A stretch of DNA of 64,000 nt, taken from Ascochyta rabiei. Taxonomy: Eukaryota; Ascomycota; Dothideomycetes; Pleosporales; Didymellaceae. The position numbers were made by a program, and so were the translations under genes. This document shows positions 21,701 through 32,781 of the stretch, piece after piece. The notes under the pieces are model-generated. The model made no database searches, was not told the DNA's origin, and worked only from the letters and a program-made list of their open reading frames with translations. The stretch is from positions 930,001-994,000 of the forward strand of contig NC_082411.1 in NCBI RefSeq assembly GCF_004011695.2, given 5' to 3'. Positions within the stretch are counted from its first letter, which is position 1, and the number at the start of each line of letters is the position of its first letter.

Positions 21701-24483
21701 TTGAGGTTGGGGATGTACTGGAAGCCACCGTTTAGGTCAGCCCACACAGGCTCGATCTGGCAGAGGTTGACAATGGCCGGTGCCATCAGACCAAGCAAGT
21801 TGAAGGCCATCTCCTGCTGAGAAAAGGTACGGACACCGTACTTCTCAATGCCTTCAGCAACGATGTTGTTCGCACCCATGAGACCAGTACCACGAGTCCA
21901 GCCAATAACAGCACCGCAAATCGTGAGGTAGTTGCTCCAGCTCTCAGAGTGCCACCTTGAGAAGAGAGTCTCAAGAGACATCTTGGACTCTGAGTACAGA
22001 CCGTCGTTACCAAAAGTACCGTGGTTAGGAGAAAGGGGCAGGATGACCTGAGCCGGGCGAGTCTCGTAGCCAAAGGCCTGCTTCTGCTTCTTCACTGCAC
22101 CGAGCATGCGGAGGAGGTTGGTCAACATGATACGGTGAGCAAGCTCAGACTTGGAGTCGATGCTATCAATCTCACGACCGTTCTCAGGAATGGCAGCGAA
22201 CGGCACGATGAGGTCAAGGTCCCAGCCCAGCCCCTTCTTGGGGTCGTAGATGTAGTCTACGAGTGCCTCAACATCCTGGTTGCTGCCCTGATTGAAGGGG
22301 ACAACAATGAGCTGAGAGCCACGAGCACCATAGCGAGTGTACATGGACTGGTAGTACTCGGTGACCTCGCGGGAGAACCTGGACGTGGTAACAACAACCT
22401 TGGCACCACCGCTGATCAGACCCTGCAGGACCTGAGCGCCAATGGAGCCGGCGCCAGCGCCTGTCATCAAGGCATATTTGCCCTGGAAAGTAACACCATT
22501 GTTGGCAGCGTTCTCGAGACAGTCAAGGTAGACACCTGTCAACTTCTTGCTGTATTCCCAGCCGTGGTCATCCTTCCTCTTCAGATGAAGGAAAGGAATG
22601 GTCTCGACCTTGCCCTGCTTGGTAGAGCCGTTGGCACGGCCATTGCGGCCACGCTTTCCATTCGCGCCCTTGCCGTTCTCGCTAGGCATGATCTGGCCCT
22701 CATTCATCGAGAGCGAGCGAATGACATTGCTGTACAGACTCTTAATCTGCAGCTGCGACGACTTGGATAGCTTGTGTTGCTGCTTGATCAGCTTGTAGAT
22801 ACGCTGCAAGTCGTTCTGAACCTTTGTGCGATTGCCGTACTCTGAGAGCTTGCCTCCTTCGGCCATCTCACGAACGTAATGCTCCAGCTTGCGCACACTT
22901 GCGCGAGGAGCCTCCTTGTAGTTCATGTTGCCGCGAGCATCGATCTCGAGGTGGGGTGCAGTGGGCACGGCGACATCCTTGTAGACAGGAGCCTCGTTCA
23001 GAACGTCTCGGCAGTTGTCGATAAGCTGCTGGCCAAGCTCCTTTGCGAGTTCGTAGGTTTCACCGCGCTCGGTTGGGCAGTGATCCATGTGGTACTGCAT
23101 GAAGTCCAGGAGGAGAGGATTCGATCGGTTCATGATGGCGATACAGCGGCTGACGATCTCGCGATCAACGGCCTTGAGCTTGCCGAAAATGATGTCGTAG
23201 TACATGGTAAGGGCGTCTTGACGCGCCCAGTTCCAGGACGAATCGTAGACACGCGCCTTGAGAGGAGTGAACTGAGGCTCGATTCCAGAGGCGTAGAACT
23301 CGCCGTGCTCGGTAGTCCAGAGGTCCAATTGCGCTTGGAGCGCAGTCTGTGCTTTTGTGGAGTCGATGAACGACTTGTCACCAGCGCGCAGGTCGATCTT
23401 GAGGTATCTAGCGAACAATTCCAGCTGCTGCTTGAAGAGCTGGCGCTGGTCCTTGGTAAGGGCATCCATGGCCGCAGGGTCCATCATCATGCCTCCGCCC
23501 GCACCGCCGGCATCACCGCCGGCCACAGGGGCCGACAGGCTGATACCAGCAATGGATGCGTATTTGTTGGCCTGCTCGTCCAAGAAGGCCTTTCCGTCGC
23601 TCTCGGACGCGAGACGTGCCGCCGGCTCGTTTGTGATGGCGAGCAGCAAGAGTCCGTCTTGTCGTCCTTGGGCGAGACCCCATCTTGTTTCCAAGTGCTT
23701 TCGCACGGCTGTGATGTTGAAGCCACCAGGCATCTTCGAAGACACCATACGGGCGATGAGGGAGGACGATTGCTTTCCAAGCTGACCATTGAAGGTAGCC
23801 TGCATCGAAGCACCGAGCTCGTCGAGGGGCGTATCTTCGGGCTTCTCGGGGGTGGAACCGAATTCCTTGCCCAGGTCTCCGAGAATCTCGTTCTGGAGCG
23901 TGGACTTGCCTGCAGGTTTGTTAGCTCGAGTTGGTGTGGACGAGTGCAGCTACTCACCTCCGACCAAGTCCTTGATGGCTTTGCTCAGGGGTATGTCCAG
24001 GAGAGGCTTCTTCAGCTTTTGGGCAACCAGTGCGCGCAAGATGTCGGTCGCTGTGACGGGTGCGTCTGGCACCTGAGCGGCTGGGCCAGCGCTGGGAGCC
24101 GAGGCGGCGGCCACAGGGGCGGCGGCAGCTGCGGGGGCAGATGAAGCAGCTGCTGGAGCTGCTCCGCTGGTTGCGGGAGCCGCCTCTGGCTCGTCCTCGA
24201 CAGGGTCCACGTCGTAGTAGATGTCTTTGGCGTCCTTGTTGTAGCACAGAATCTGGCGCTGCACCGACAGCGCAGCGTCGTGAGCTTCGTACTTGGAGGC
24301 CAGTGTGCGCTTGGCCATTACACCGAGCGTGTCTGCGGGACCGATTTCGACAATGCGCTCTGTGGTGTTTTCGCCGAGAACGACATCCTGCGTCTCGATC
24401 CACCTCACAGGCGAGGCGAATTGATATGCAAGCAGCTCGATGAGCAGCGTGTGCGAGAGCTCCTGCTCGACCTCGGGACGCAT
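18791..24483 (-). CDS. FAS2: Fatty acid synthase subunit alpha
   Basis: Exons 24483-23958, 23909-18955 and 18901-18791 give 1863 residues, the normal length for fungal FAS2. This subunit carries the acyl carrier protein, ketoreductase, ketosynthase and phosphopantetheine transferase of the cytosolic type I synthase. What is seen, in order: an N-terminal dimerisation part; an Ala/Pro linker; the carrier motif [15 protein letters not shown], with attachment Ser178; the ketoreductase dinucleotide fold [13 protein letters not shown]; the ketosynthase site [15 protein letters not shown], with Cys1280, and later [11 protein letters not shown] and [13 protein letters not shown]; and a C-terminal transferase ([26 protein letters not shown]) ending [15 protein letters not shown]. 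Introns are 48 and 53 nt; without the last one the protein would lose its conserved end. It is head to head with FAS1, which implies shared regulation. Confidence 0.97.
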
Positions 24484-24508
24484 GGTGGAGGGGGGAATGC
24501 GTGGAGTG

Positions 24509-24532
24509 CAGGTGCAGGTGCAGGTGCAGGTG
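24509..24532. repeat. Tandem CAGGTG hexamers in the FAS2 leader
   Basis: Four perfect head-to-tail copies lie 25-50 bp before the FAS2 start codon, followed by GGTGGA and GGT triplets. CAGGTG/CACCTG fits the E-box pattern CANNTG. Confidence 0.8.
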
Positions 24533-24794
24533 GAGGTGGAGGTGGTGGTGGGACGAGTCGGTGTATAAGAGAGTGCCTGCCAAAGCTCGCCGGAGCTCAA
24601 TGGGGTATCTCTAGTCTAGTATGCGGCGAGGGAGGGGTATAGTACAGCACTGCCTAAGGAGGGAAGCAGCAACGCCGAAGAAGCGCACTGAAATTGGCGG
24701 TGGAGAGGGTGTTGCTCGCAAAGAAGCTCGAGACAGGAAGACAGACGAGGACGAGACGAGCGAGATGGCGTGCCCAGAGGCAGGTGGAGGATTA

Positions 24795-24839
24795 GTGGGA
24801 GAGGTGGGAGAGGTGGGAGAGGTGGGTGAGGTGGGAGAG
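24795..24839. repeat. 9-bp tandem repeat, five copies
   Basis: GTGGGAGAG is repeated five times with one base change in the fourth copy. It lies in the FAS1/FAS2 intergenic region, about 310 bp from the FAS2 start. Confidence 0.85.
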
Positions 24840-26051
24840 CAGTCGAAAGCAGCAGGAACACAGCACCCAGCGCATGCACGGTTTATCTCGTTGGCTCTCG
24901 TTGGAATGAAAGAGAATTCATTGGACGTGTGCCTCGGGTGTTGAGGATTTGTGCACCGCTCTAAAAGTCAGGCATCCCTGCGCTCTAGCCGTGCGTGCTC
25001 TGGCTCTCAACACAAATTTCGCCTGAGCTGGCGAGAGAGAGCCAAAGCGGTGGGAGTCGCGAAGCCAGTGCCGGCCAGGGTCCGATCCACGCAGGCCCGC
25101 ATCCGTCTCCAACGCTGCGCTCAACAAGCTGCAGTCGTTTGGGCCATGCATGCGTCGTGCCTTCTTATCAGAGCAGGTCGGCGCACGTCACTCGCTCGCA
25201 AAGGACACGCGTGGTGGGATGCGCCCAGTGCTGCCGTTGCCGTTGCCGTTGCCGTGTTGATGGCTCCAAGGGGTCCTCTAGTCCTCTAGTCCGCGCTGCT
25301 CCCCAACGCCTTGGCCGCAGGAGGCACACCCATGTCCAGCATGTCCAGCACCACACCCCCCTGCCATGCTAGCGCGCCTCCAAACCGAGCTGGAGGAGCA
25401 AAAAGTCAACAGCTCGCTGCTCGCCGCGGACAGTGAACACGCCATCCTGCGCCGCCCGATCATTCCCTACACCTCCACCCATCTCGCTGGCCCTTCCTTC
25501 CTCTCTGGTTGCTCCTCATATACCCTTTTGCACCTCTGCTGCCTGCTGCCTGCTGCCTGCCGCCTGCTGCAGTGGAGTACCTGAACCCACACGCCACACC
25601 GCACATCGCAAGGGAGCTGCGAGCACCAGCAGTCCGCACGGATTCCCGAGCACCGCAGGCTGATTAGTTTCTACCTGATCCAGCAGGTACGCATTGAGTC
25701 TTGGTTGCGAGCCGTCGTCGATGTGGGCCATGTGTCTTGATCCTGGGTGTCTTGGGTTGTCCTGATAGCTCTCTCCTCCAGCGCTCGAGCACTCTTGCCC
25801 CCCGAGTCCCCGCCGAGTCTGAACCAAAGCTCACAACTCTCCAGACGCACCTTCCTGTGCACACCGTTCCTTCCCTGTTACCTGTAATTTAGTCCACAAA
25901 CGTCTTTGGTAGAGGTAGGCACCTCCCTCACTTCACTGTCGTCTGATGTCACGGCGACCGCCGCACCAGCCCCTCACGCCCCAAAATCCAGAACGACGGC
26001 AAAGCTAACACGCGCGCGCAACACAGCTCCCCAGGCGTCCACCCCCTCAGC

Positions 26052-29000
26052 ATGTACGGATCAGGCCAGCAGACGGGCATCTCGACGCCACGCTCTGCAG
26101 CAAATCTGCGCCCGCTCATCCTCACCCACGGCTCGCTCGAGTACACCCTCCTCATCCCGACCGCCCTCCACTTCAACGCCCAGCAATTGAGGGACACCTT
26201 CAAGCAGACACTCCCCGCGCCCACAGACGAACTTGCACAGGATGACGAGCCCTCTTCCGTCGTCGAGCTGGTTGCCCGCTACCTCGGCTTCATTGCCAAG
26301 GAGGTAGACGAGGGCGAGGACCCTGACTCTTTCGAGGAGGTGCTCAAGCTGGTCCTCACCGAGTTCGAGCGCGCCTTCCTGCGCGGCAACGAGGTGCATG
26401 CGCTGGCCGCAACGCTGCCAGGCATCACGGAGAAGAAGCTGGAGACAGTGCGGTCATACTACGCAGCTCGCGCTGCCGTCGAAAGGCCTATCAAGCACCA
26501 CGAGTCTGCCCTCTTCCGCGAGGCCTCTGACGAGAATGCCTTCATCTACGCCGTCGTGGGCGGTCAGGGCAACATCGAGGAGTACTTCGATGAACTCCGC
26601 GAGATCTACAACACATACCCCTCGTTTGTGGAGGACTTTATTGCGGCCGAGGCACAACACTTGCTGACCCTGTCCCGCGACCCACGCGCGGAGAAGCTCT
26701 ACTCCAAGGGCTTGGACGTCATGCGATGGCTGAACAACCGCGAAGCTCAGCCCGACATTGACTACCTCGTCTCGGCACCTGTCAGCTTTCCCTTGATCGG
26801 TCTTACACAGCTTGCGCACTATGTCGTTACCTGCAGAGTGCTCGGCAGCCACCCCGGCCACATTCGAAGCCGTTTCTCTGGTGTTACTGGTCACTCTCAG
26901 GGTGTTGTCACAGCTGCCGCAATTGCAGAGGCAAAGAACTGGGAGACCTTTGAGAGGTCTGCTAAAAAGGCTATTGAGATCCTCTTCTGGATCGGTACAC
27001 GTAGTCAGCAGGCCTTCCCCAGGACTTCTCTTGCTCCCAACGTCCTACAGGACTCAATCGACAACAGTGAAGGTGTTCCAACCCCCATGCTGTCGATTCG
27101 TGACCTCTCTCGCAAGGCTGTCCAAGACCACATTGACGCAACAAACGCACATTTGCCCGAGGATAGGCACATCGCCATCTCACTGGTCAACAGCGCGCGC
27201 AATTTCGTCGTCACAGGTCCTCCCATCTCTCTGTACGGTCTCAACCTTCGTCTGCGCAAGGTCAAGGCTCCTACAGGTCTCGACCAAACAAGGATACCTT
27301 TCACTGAGCGCAAGGTTCGCTTCGTCAACCGCTTCCTTCCTATCACCGCGCCTTTCCACAGCAAATACCTCGCCGAGGCGACGAAACAGCTCGGAGATGA
27401 CCTCAAGGATGTCAAGATCGCTGCCAGTGACCTCGGTGTGCCGCTGTTCGATACACACACTGGCAAGGACATCCGTGAGTATGAATCCGACAACGTCGTT
27501 CCTGCACTCGTGAAGATGATCACCACCGATTCGGTTGAGTGGGAAAAGACCACTGTGTTCCCCAAGGCCACACACATCCTCGACTTCGGCCCTGGTGGCA
27601 TATCCGGACTCGGTGTGCTTACCAACCGCAATAAGGAGGGAACTGGCGTCCGCGTCATTCTCGCTGGAGCTATCGACGGTCAGAACGCCGAGGTTGGCTA
27701 CAAGCCCGAGCTTTTCGACCGCGATTCAGACCATGCGGTCACGTACGCTGTCGACTGGGTCAAGGAGCACGGTCCAAAACTCGTCAAGACATCCACTGGC
27801 CAGACGTATGTTGACACCAAGATGAGTCGAGTCCTTGGCTTGCCCCCTGTCATGGTCGCTGGTATGACCCCCTGCACTGTTCCTTGGCAGTTCGTCTCGG
27901 CCACTATGAACGCCGGCTACGAGATTGAGCTTGCTGGCGGAGGTTACTACAACGAGAAGTCCATGACCGAGGCCATCACCAAGGTTGAGAAGAACATTCC
28001 CGCTGGTCGTGGTATCAGCATCAATTTGATCTACATCAACCCCCGCGCTATGGGCTGGCAGATTCCGCTGCTTGCTAAGCTCAGAGCTGAGGGTGTCCCG
28101 ATTGAGGGTTTGACCATCGGTGCTGGAATCCCTTCCATTGAGGTCGCCAACGAGTACATCCAGACCTTGGGCATTAAACACATGGGTTTCAAGCCTGGCT
28201 CTGTTGAAGCCATCCAGGCAACTATCAACATCGCCAAGGCAAACCCAACCTTCCCAATCGCGCTTCAGTGGACTGGAGGCCGTGGAGGTGGTCATCATTC
28301 TTTTGAGGATTTCCACCAGCCCATCCTCCAGATGTACGGTCGCCTCCGCAAGTGCGAGAACCTCATCCTCATTGCCGGCTCTGGTTTCGGTGGAGCGGAA
28401 GACACATACCCCTACCTCACTGGTACCTGGTCCACCAAGTTTGGATACCCCCCTATGCCTTTCGACGGTTGTCTGTTCGGTAGTCGTGTGATGACCGCCA
28501 AGGAGGCATTCACGTCTCCTTCGGCTAAGCAGGCTATCGTTGACGCCCCTGGTCTTGAGGACAGTGAGTGGGAGAAAACCTACAAGGGCCCTGCTGGCGG
28601 TATCATTACTGTTCGTTCCGAGCTGGGCGAGCCAATTCACCAGCTTGCTACTCGCGGTGTCATCTTCTGGCATGAGATGGATCAGAAGATCTTCGCCCTG
28701 GACAAGGCCAAGCGTGTACCCGAGCTCAAGAAGATGCGTGAATACATCATCAAGAAGCTCAACGATGACTTCCAGAAGGTCTGGTTCGGCAGGAACAAGA
28801 AGGGCGAGTCAGTCGATCTGGAAGACATGACATACTCCGAGGTCATTCAACGCATGGTTGATCTTATGTATGTCAAGCACCAATCCCGCTGGATCGACCC
28901 GAGCTTGAAGCGTCTCACTGGTGACTTCATTCGCCGAGTTGAGGAGCGTTTCAGCAAGTCTGGCGGCGAGTCCATCATCCAAAGCTACGATGAGCTCACT

Positions 29001-32000
29001 GATCCATTCCCCACGCTCGAGCAGGTCTTCAAGGCCTACCCTGAAGCCGACCAGCAGTTGATCAACGCTCAGGATGTCCAGCACTTCTTGCTCCTTTGCC
29101 AGCGTCGTGGACAGAAGCCCGTACCCTTTGTTCCTTGCCTCGATGACACCTTCGAATTCTTCTTCAAGAAGGATTCCTTGTGGCAGTCAGAGGACATTGA
29201 AGCCGTCTTTGGCCAGGATGTTGGCAGGACCTGTATTTTGCAAGGTCCCATGGCCGTCAAGTACTCCACCAAGGTCGACGAGCCAATCAAGGAGATTCTG
29301 GATGGTGTTCACGAGGGCCACATCAAGTACTTGTTGCGCGATGTCTACGGAGATGATGAGTCCAAGGTCCCCGTTGTCGAGTACTTCGGCAACAAGCTCC
29401 TTGCGGCTTCGGAAGGATTGGAAGTTGACGGCCTAACCGTGTCGCAGCTTGAGGACAAGACCATCTACCGTCTGTCACCCGCGCCGAACGCGACCATGCC
29501 TGAGGTTCAGTCATGGCTCCAACTCCTCGCCGGTAGCACATACTCGTGGAGGCACGCATTCTTCACGACAGATGTGTTTGTCCAGGGCCAGCGCTTCCAA
29601 ACCAACCCCACCGCCAGGATCTTTGCCCCTACTCCTGGTATGACCGTGGAAATCACCCAACCCAACGACCCCAGCAAGACTTCAATCACGGTCAAGGAAC
29701 TGCACCACGGCGCGAAGTACGTCAAGACTGTCGATGTCAGCATCAAAGACAAGGAGATTCTGCTTAACATGTACGAGGAGCGCACTGCCCTCGGATCTGC
29801 TGTTGCTCTTCCCTTCCGCTTCACCTACCGCCCTGATGTCGGCTACGCACCTATTCACGAAGTCATGGAAGCTCGCAACGACCGGATCAAGGACTTCTAT
29901 TACAAGATCTGGTTCGGTGACGAAGCCTGCCCCTTCGATGCTTCAGTCACCGCCAGTTTCGACGGTGGTCGGGCCACAGTCACCAGCGAGGCTATCAACG
30001 ACTTTGTCCACGCTGTTGGCAACACAGGCGAGGCTTTCGTCGACCGACCTGGCAAGGAAGTCTTCGCTCCCATGGACTTCGCAATCGTTGTTGGTTGGAA
30101 GGCGATCACCAAGCCTATCTTCCCTCGCGCCATTGATGGTGACCTGCTGAAGCTTGTTCACCTTTCCAACGGCTTCCGCATGCTTCCTGGCGCGGAGCCA
30201 TTGAAGAAGGGCGACGTTCTTGACACCACTGCCCAGATCAACGCCGTCATCAACCAAGAGTCTGGTAAGATGGTCGAGGTCTGCGGTACTATCACCCGTG
30301 ATGGAAAAGCTGTCATGGAGGTCACCAGCCAGTTCTTGTATCGCGGCGCGTATACTGACTTCGAGAACACCTTCCAGAGGAAGACCGAGAAGCCAATGCA
30401 GCTGTCTCTGGCCACTAGCAAGGATGTCGCTATTCTGCGATCGAAGGAGTGGTTCAATTTCGAAGAGCCTGAGATCGATCTCCTCAACAAGACTTTGATC
30501 TTCAAGCTCGAGACTTTCCAAAAGTACAAGAACAAGACCATCTTCTCCGAGGTTGAGACTGTTGGTGAAGTTCTCCTCGAGCTTCCCACCAAGGAAGTTA
30601 TTCAGATTGCATCCGTCAACTACCAGTCTGGAACCGCTCACGGCAACCCTGTGATTGACTACCTGGAGCGTAACGGCTCTACCATCGACCAGCCAGTGAA
30701 CTTTGAGAACCCCATCCCTCTGCATGGCAAGGCTCCATTGACACTGAGGGCACCAGCATCCAACGAGAACTACGCTCGCGTGTCTGGCGACTACAACCCC
30801 ATTCACGTCTCGCGCGTCTTCGCTAGTTACGCCAACCTGCCTGGCACCATCACTCACGGCATGTACTCCAGTGCTGCTGTGAGGAGCTTGGTCGAGACTT
30901 GGGCTGCCGAGAACAACGTCGGACGCGTAAGGAGCTACCACGTCAACCTCGTTGGCATGGTTCTTCCTGACGATATGCTTGATGTCAAGCTTCAGCACGT
31001 CGGTATGGTTTCAGGTCGTAAGATCATCAAGATCGAAGTCAGTAATCAAGAGACTGAAGACAAGGTCCTTCTTGGTGAGGCCGAGGTCGAGCAACCGACA
31101 ACATCCTACGTCTTCACCGGTCAAGGTTCGCAGGAACAAGGTATGGGGATGGAGCTATACAACAGCAGCCCAGTCGCTAAGGAAGTCTGGGACCGTGCCG
31201 ACAAGCACTTCATGGACAACTACGGTATGTTACCCCGCAACTCAATAGCACTATCCCTCCTAACTTTTTTTTTCTTAGGTTTTGCCATTACCAATATCGT
31301 CAAGAACAACCCGAAGGAGCTTACCATTCACTTTGGTGGTCCCGTTGGAAAGGCCATTCGCCAGAACTACATCTCGATGACCTTCGAGACCGTCAGTGCC
31401 GATGGGTCCATCAAGTCTGAGAAGATCTTCAAGGAGATTGACGAGAACACCACTTCGTACACATACCGATCGCCCACCGGTCTGCTGTCAGCCACTCAGT
31501 TCACCCAGCCCGCTCTTACTCTTATGGAGAAGGCCTCGTTTGAGGACATGCGCTCCAAGGGTCTTGTCCAGCGCGATAGCACTTTCGCTGGTCACTCTCT
31601 CGGAGAATACAGTGCGCTTGCTGCGCTCGCCGAGGTCATGCCCATTGAGAGCTTGGTTTCGGTCGTGTTCTACCGCGGTCTTACCATGCAAGTCGCTGTC
31701 GAGCGTGATGAGACTGGTCGTTCCAACTACTCCATGTGCGCTGTCAATCCAAGCAGAATCTCGAAGACCTTCAACGAGCAAGCCCTTCAGTACGTTGTTG
31801 AGAACATTGCGGAGACAACTGGCTGGCTCCTTGAGATTGTCAACTACAACATCGCCAACATGCAGTACGTTGCTGCTGGTGACCTTCGAGCTCTCGACTG
31901 CCTCACTGGTGTAACCAACTACCTGAAGCAGCAGAAGATTGACATCCAGTCTCTCATGCAGAGCCTGTCAATGGAGGACGTCAAAGCACACCTGGTCGAG

Positions 32001-32354
32001 ATCATCAAGGGCTGTGCTGAGCAGACGGAGGCTAAGCCCAAGCCTCTCGACCTTCAGCGAGGGTTCGCTACTATCCCGCTCAAGGGTATCGATGTGCCCT
32101 TCCACAGCACATTCTTACGTTCTGGTGTCAAGCCCTTCCGAAGCTTCTTGCTCAAGAAGATTCACAAGACATCCATCGACCCGTCGAAGCTGGTTGGAAA
32201 GTACATTCCAAATGTCACTGCGAAGCCTTTCGCTCTGACCAAGGAATACTTCGAGGATGTGTACAAGCTCACAAACTCGCCCAAGATCGGCAACATTCTT
32301 GCCAACTGGGAAAAATATGAGGAGAAGGGGGAGGAGACTACAGCTTCGGCATAG
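26052..32354 (+). CDS. FAS1: Fatty acid synthase subunit beta
   Basis: Exons 26052-31224 and 31279-32354 give 2082 residues, the usual fungal beta length. This subunit carries acetyl transferase, enoyl reductase, dehydratase and malonyl/palmitoyl transferase activities, and pairs with FAS2 in the cytosolic dodecamer. What is seen: the start [20 protein letters not shown]; the acetyl transferase nucleophile [10 protein letters not shown] (Ser282); the enoyl reductase core near residues 590-900 ([34 protein letters not shown]); the hot-dog dehydratase with [19 protein letters not shown]; and the malonyl/palmitoyl transferase [14 protein letters not shown] with nucleophile [15 protein letters not shown] (Ser1831). 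The 54-nt intron (GTATGT, CTAAC, TTCTTAG) has no stop and a length divisible by three, so it reads through; homology and splice signals show it is an intron. Confidence 0.97.
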   Translation: MYGSGQQTGISTPRSAANLRPLILTHGSLEYTLLIPTALHFNAQQLRDTFKQTLPAPTDELAQDDEPSSVVELVARYLGFIAKEVDEGEDPDSFEEVLKLVLTEFERAFLRGNEVHALAATLPGITEKKLETVRSYYAARAAVERPIKHHESALFREASDENAFIYAVVGGQGNIEEYFDELREIYNTYPSFVEDFIAAEAQHLLTLSRDPRAEKLYSKGLDVMRWLNNREAQPDIDYLVSAPVSFPLIGLTQLAHYVVTCRVLGSHPGHIRSRFSGVTGHSQGVVTAAAIAEAKNWETFERSAKKAIEILFWIGTRSQQAFPRTSLAPNVLQDSIDNSEGVPTPMLSIRDLSRKAVQDHIDATNAHLPEDRHIAISLVNSARNFVVTGPPISLYGLNLRLRKVKAPTGLDQTRIPFTERKVRFVNRFLPITAPFHSKYLAEATKQLGDDLKDVKIAASDLGVPLFDTHTGKDIREYESDNVVPALVKMITTDSVEWEKTTVFPKATHILDFGPGGISGLGVLTNRNKEGTGVRVILAGAIDGQNAEVGYKPELFDRDSDHAVTYAVDWVKEHGPKLVKTSTGQTYVDTKMSRVLGLPPVMVAGMTPCTVPWQFVSATMNAGYEIELAGGGYYNEKSMTEAITKVEKNIPAGRGISINLIYINPRAMGWQIPLLAKLRAEGVPIEGLTIGAGIPSIEVANEYIQTLGIKHMGFKPGSVEAIQATINIAKANPTFPIALQWTGGRGGGHHSFEDFHQPILQMYGRLRKCENLILIAGSGFGGAEDTYPYLTGTWSTKFGYPPMPFDGCLFGSRVMTAKEAFTSPSAKQAIVDAPGLEDSEWEKTYKGPAGGIITVRSELGEPIHQLATRGVIFWHEMDQKIFALDKAKRVPELKKMREYIIKKLNDDFQKVWFGRNKKGESVDLEDMTYSEVIQRMVDLMYVKHQSRWIDPSLKRLTGDFIRRVEERFSKSGGESIIQSYDELTDPFPTLEQVFKAYPEADQQLINAQDVQHFLLLCQRRGQKPVPFVPCLDDTFEFFFKKDSLWQSEDIEAVFGQDVGRTCILQGPMAVKYSTKVDEPIKEILDGVHEGHIKYLLRDVYGDDESKVPVVEYFGNKLLAASEGLEVDGLTVSQLEDKTIYRLSPAPNATMPEVQSWLQLLAGSTYSWRHAFFTTDVFVQGQRFQTNPTARIFAPTPGMTVEITQPNDPSKTSITVKELHHGAKYVKTVDVSIKDKEILLNMYEERTALGSAVALPFRFTYRPDVGYAPIHEVMEARNDRIKDFYYKIWFGDEACPFDASVTASFDGGRATVTSEAINDFVHAVGNTGEAFVDRPGKEVFAPMDFAIVVGWKAITKPIFPRAIDGDLLKLVHLSNGFRMLPGAEPLKKGDVLDTTAQINAVINQESGKMVEVCGTITRDGKAVMEVTSQFLYRGAYTDFENTFQRKTEKPMQLSLATSKDVAILRSKEWFNFEEPEIDLLNKTLIFKLETFQKYKNKTIFSEVETVGEVLLELPTKEVIQIASVNYQSGTAHGNPVIDYLERNGSTIDQPVNFENPIPLHGKAPLTLRAPASNENYARVSGDYNPIHVSRVFASYANLPGTITHGMYSSAAVRSLVETWAAENNVGRVRSYHVNLVGMVLPDDMLDVKLQHVGMVSGRKIIKIEVSNQETEDKVLLGEAEVEQPTTSYVFTGQGSQEQGMGMELYNSSPVAKEVWDRADKHFMDNYGMLPRNSIALSLLTFFFLGFAITNIVKNNPKELTIHFGGPVGKAIRQNYISMTFETVSADGSIKSEKIFKEIDENTTSYTYRSPTGLLSATQFTQPALTLMEKASFEDMRSKGLVQRDSTFAGHSLGEYSALAALAEVMPIESLVSVVFYRGLTMQVAVERDETGRSNYSMCAVNPSRISKTFNEQALQYVVENIAETTGWLLEIVNYNIANMQYVAAGDLRALDCLTGVTNYLKQQKIDIQSLMQSLSMEDVKAHLVEIIKGCAEQTEAKPKPLDLQRGFATIPLKGIDVPFHSTFLRSGVKPFRSFLLKKIHKTSIDPSKLVGKYIPNVTAKPFALTKEYFEDVYKLTNSPKIGNILANWEKYEEKGEETTASA

Positions 32355-32583
32355 AGCGGTTGAGCTATAGTGATTTGGGTGTTATGAGGGCCTCTTGCTT
32401 AGACTTTTGATATCCGTTGGTAAAACAAGTGTTCGCTTAGGGAGCGATTAGATTTGTGTTATATAGGCCAATTTATTGATGAGCTTTTTGAATCCATGTC
32501 TCGAGTTGAGGCCTTCCGTTGTCATGTCGATTCCTGAATCGATCTGTGACTTGTGACCCTTGCAACTGTGCTACTTGTCAGGT

Positions 32584-32749
32584 CTAGCCTGTCAGGCCTG
32601 CAAGGAGCCCAGACAAACCGCCAGCGCCAGCACCAGCACCTTGACCTTCGCCACCGGCAGCTGCGCCACCTCCGAGTCCGCTGAGCAGATCAGCCAACCC
32701 GCCCGCTCCAGCACCAGCACCAGCACCAGCACCAGCACCAGCTCCGGCG

Positions 32750-32781
<32 letters not shown>

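Larger units (their letters stand above)
24484..26051. promoter_or_regulatory. Shared FAS1/FAS2 promoter region
   Basis: A 1568-bp region between the two start codons of the synthase subunits. It is GC-rich and unusually full of short tandem repeats: CAGGTG x4 (24509-24532), a 9-mer x5 (24795-24839), GCCGTT x4 (about 25232-25255) and a CTGCTGC-type run (about 25538-25570). One CCTCGG hexamer (24932-24937) matches the FarA/FarB fatty-acid-responsive core known in Aspergillus, but one copy in this length is expected by chance. Both leaders and cores must lie here because no other gene is present. No convincing TATA box was seen for either gene. Confidence 0.7.

Noticed and set aside
22021..24144. 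Further long plus frames (249 and 421 codons) opposite FAS2
   Set aside because: They are shadows of the conserved alpha subunit with no domain of their own.
24932..24937. CCTCGG, a FarA/FarB-type site in the FAS promoter
   Set aside because: One 6-mer in about 1.5 kb is expected by chance and it is not repeated, so it is not called as a regulatory site.
27726..30998. 315- and 351-codon minus frames opposite FAS1
   Set aside because: They are codon-bias shadows of the beta subunit.
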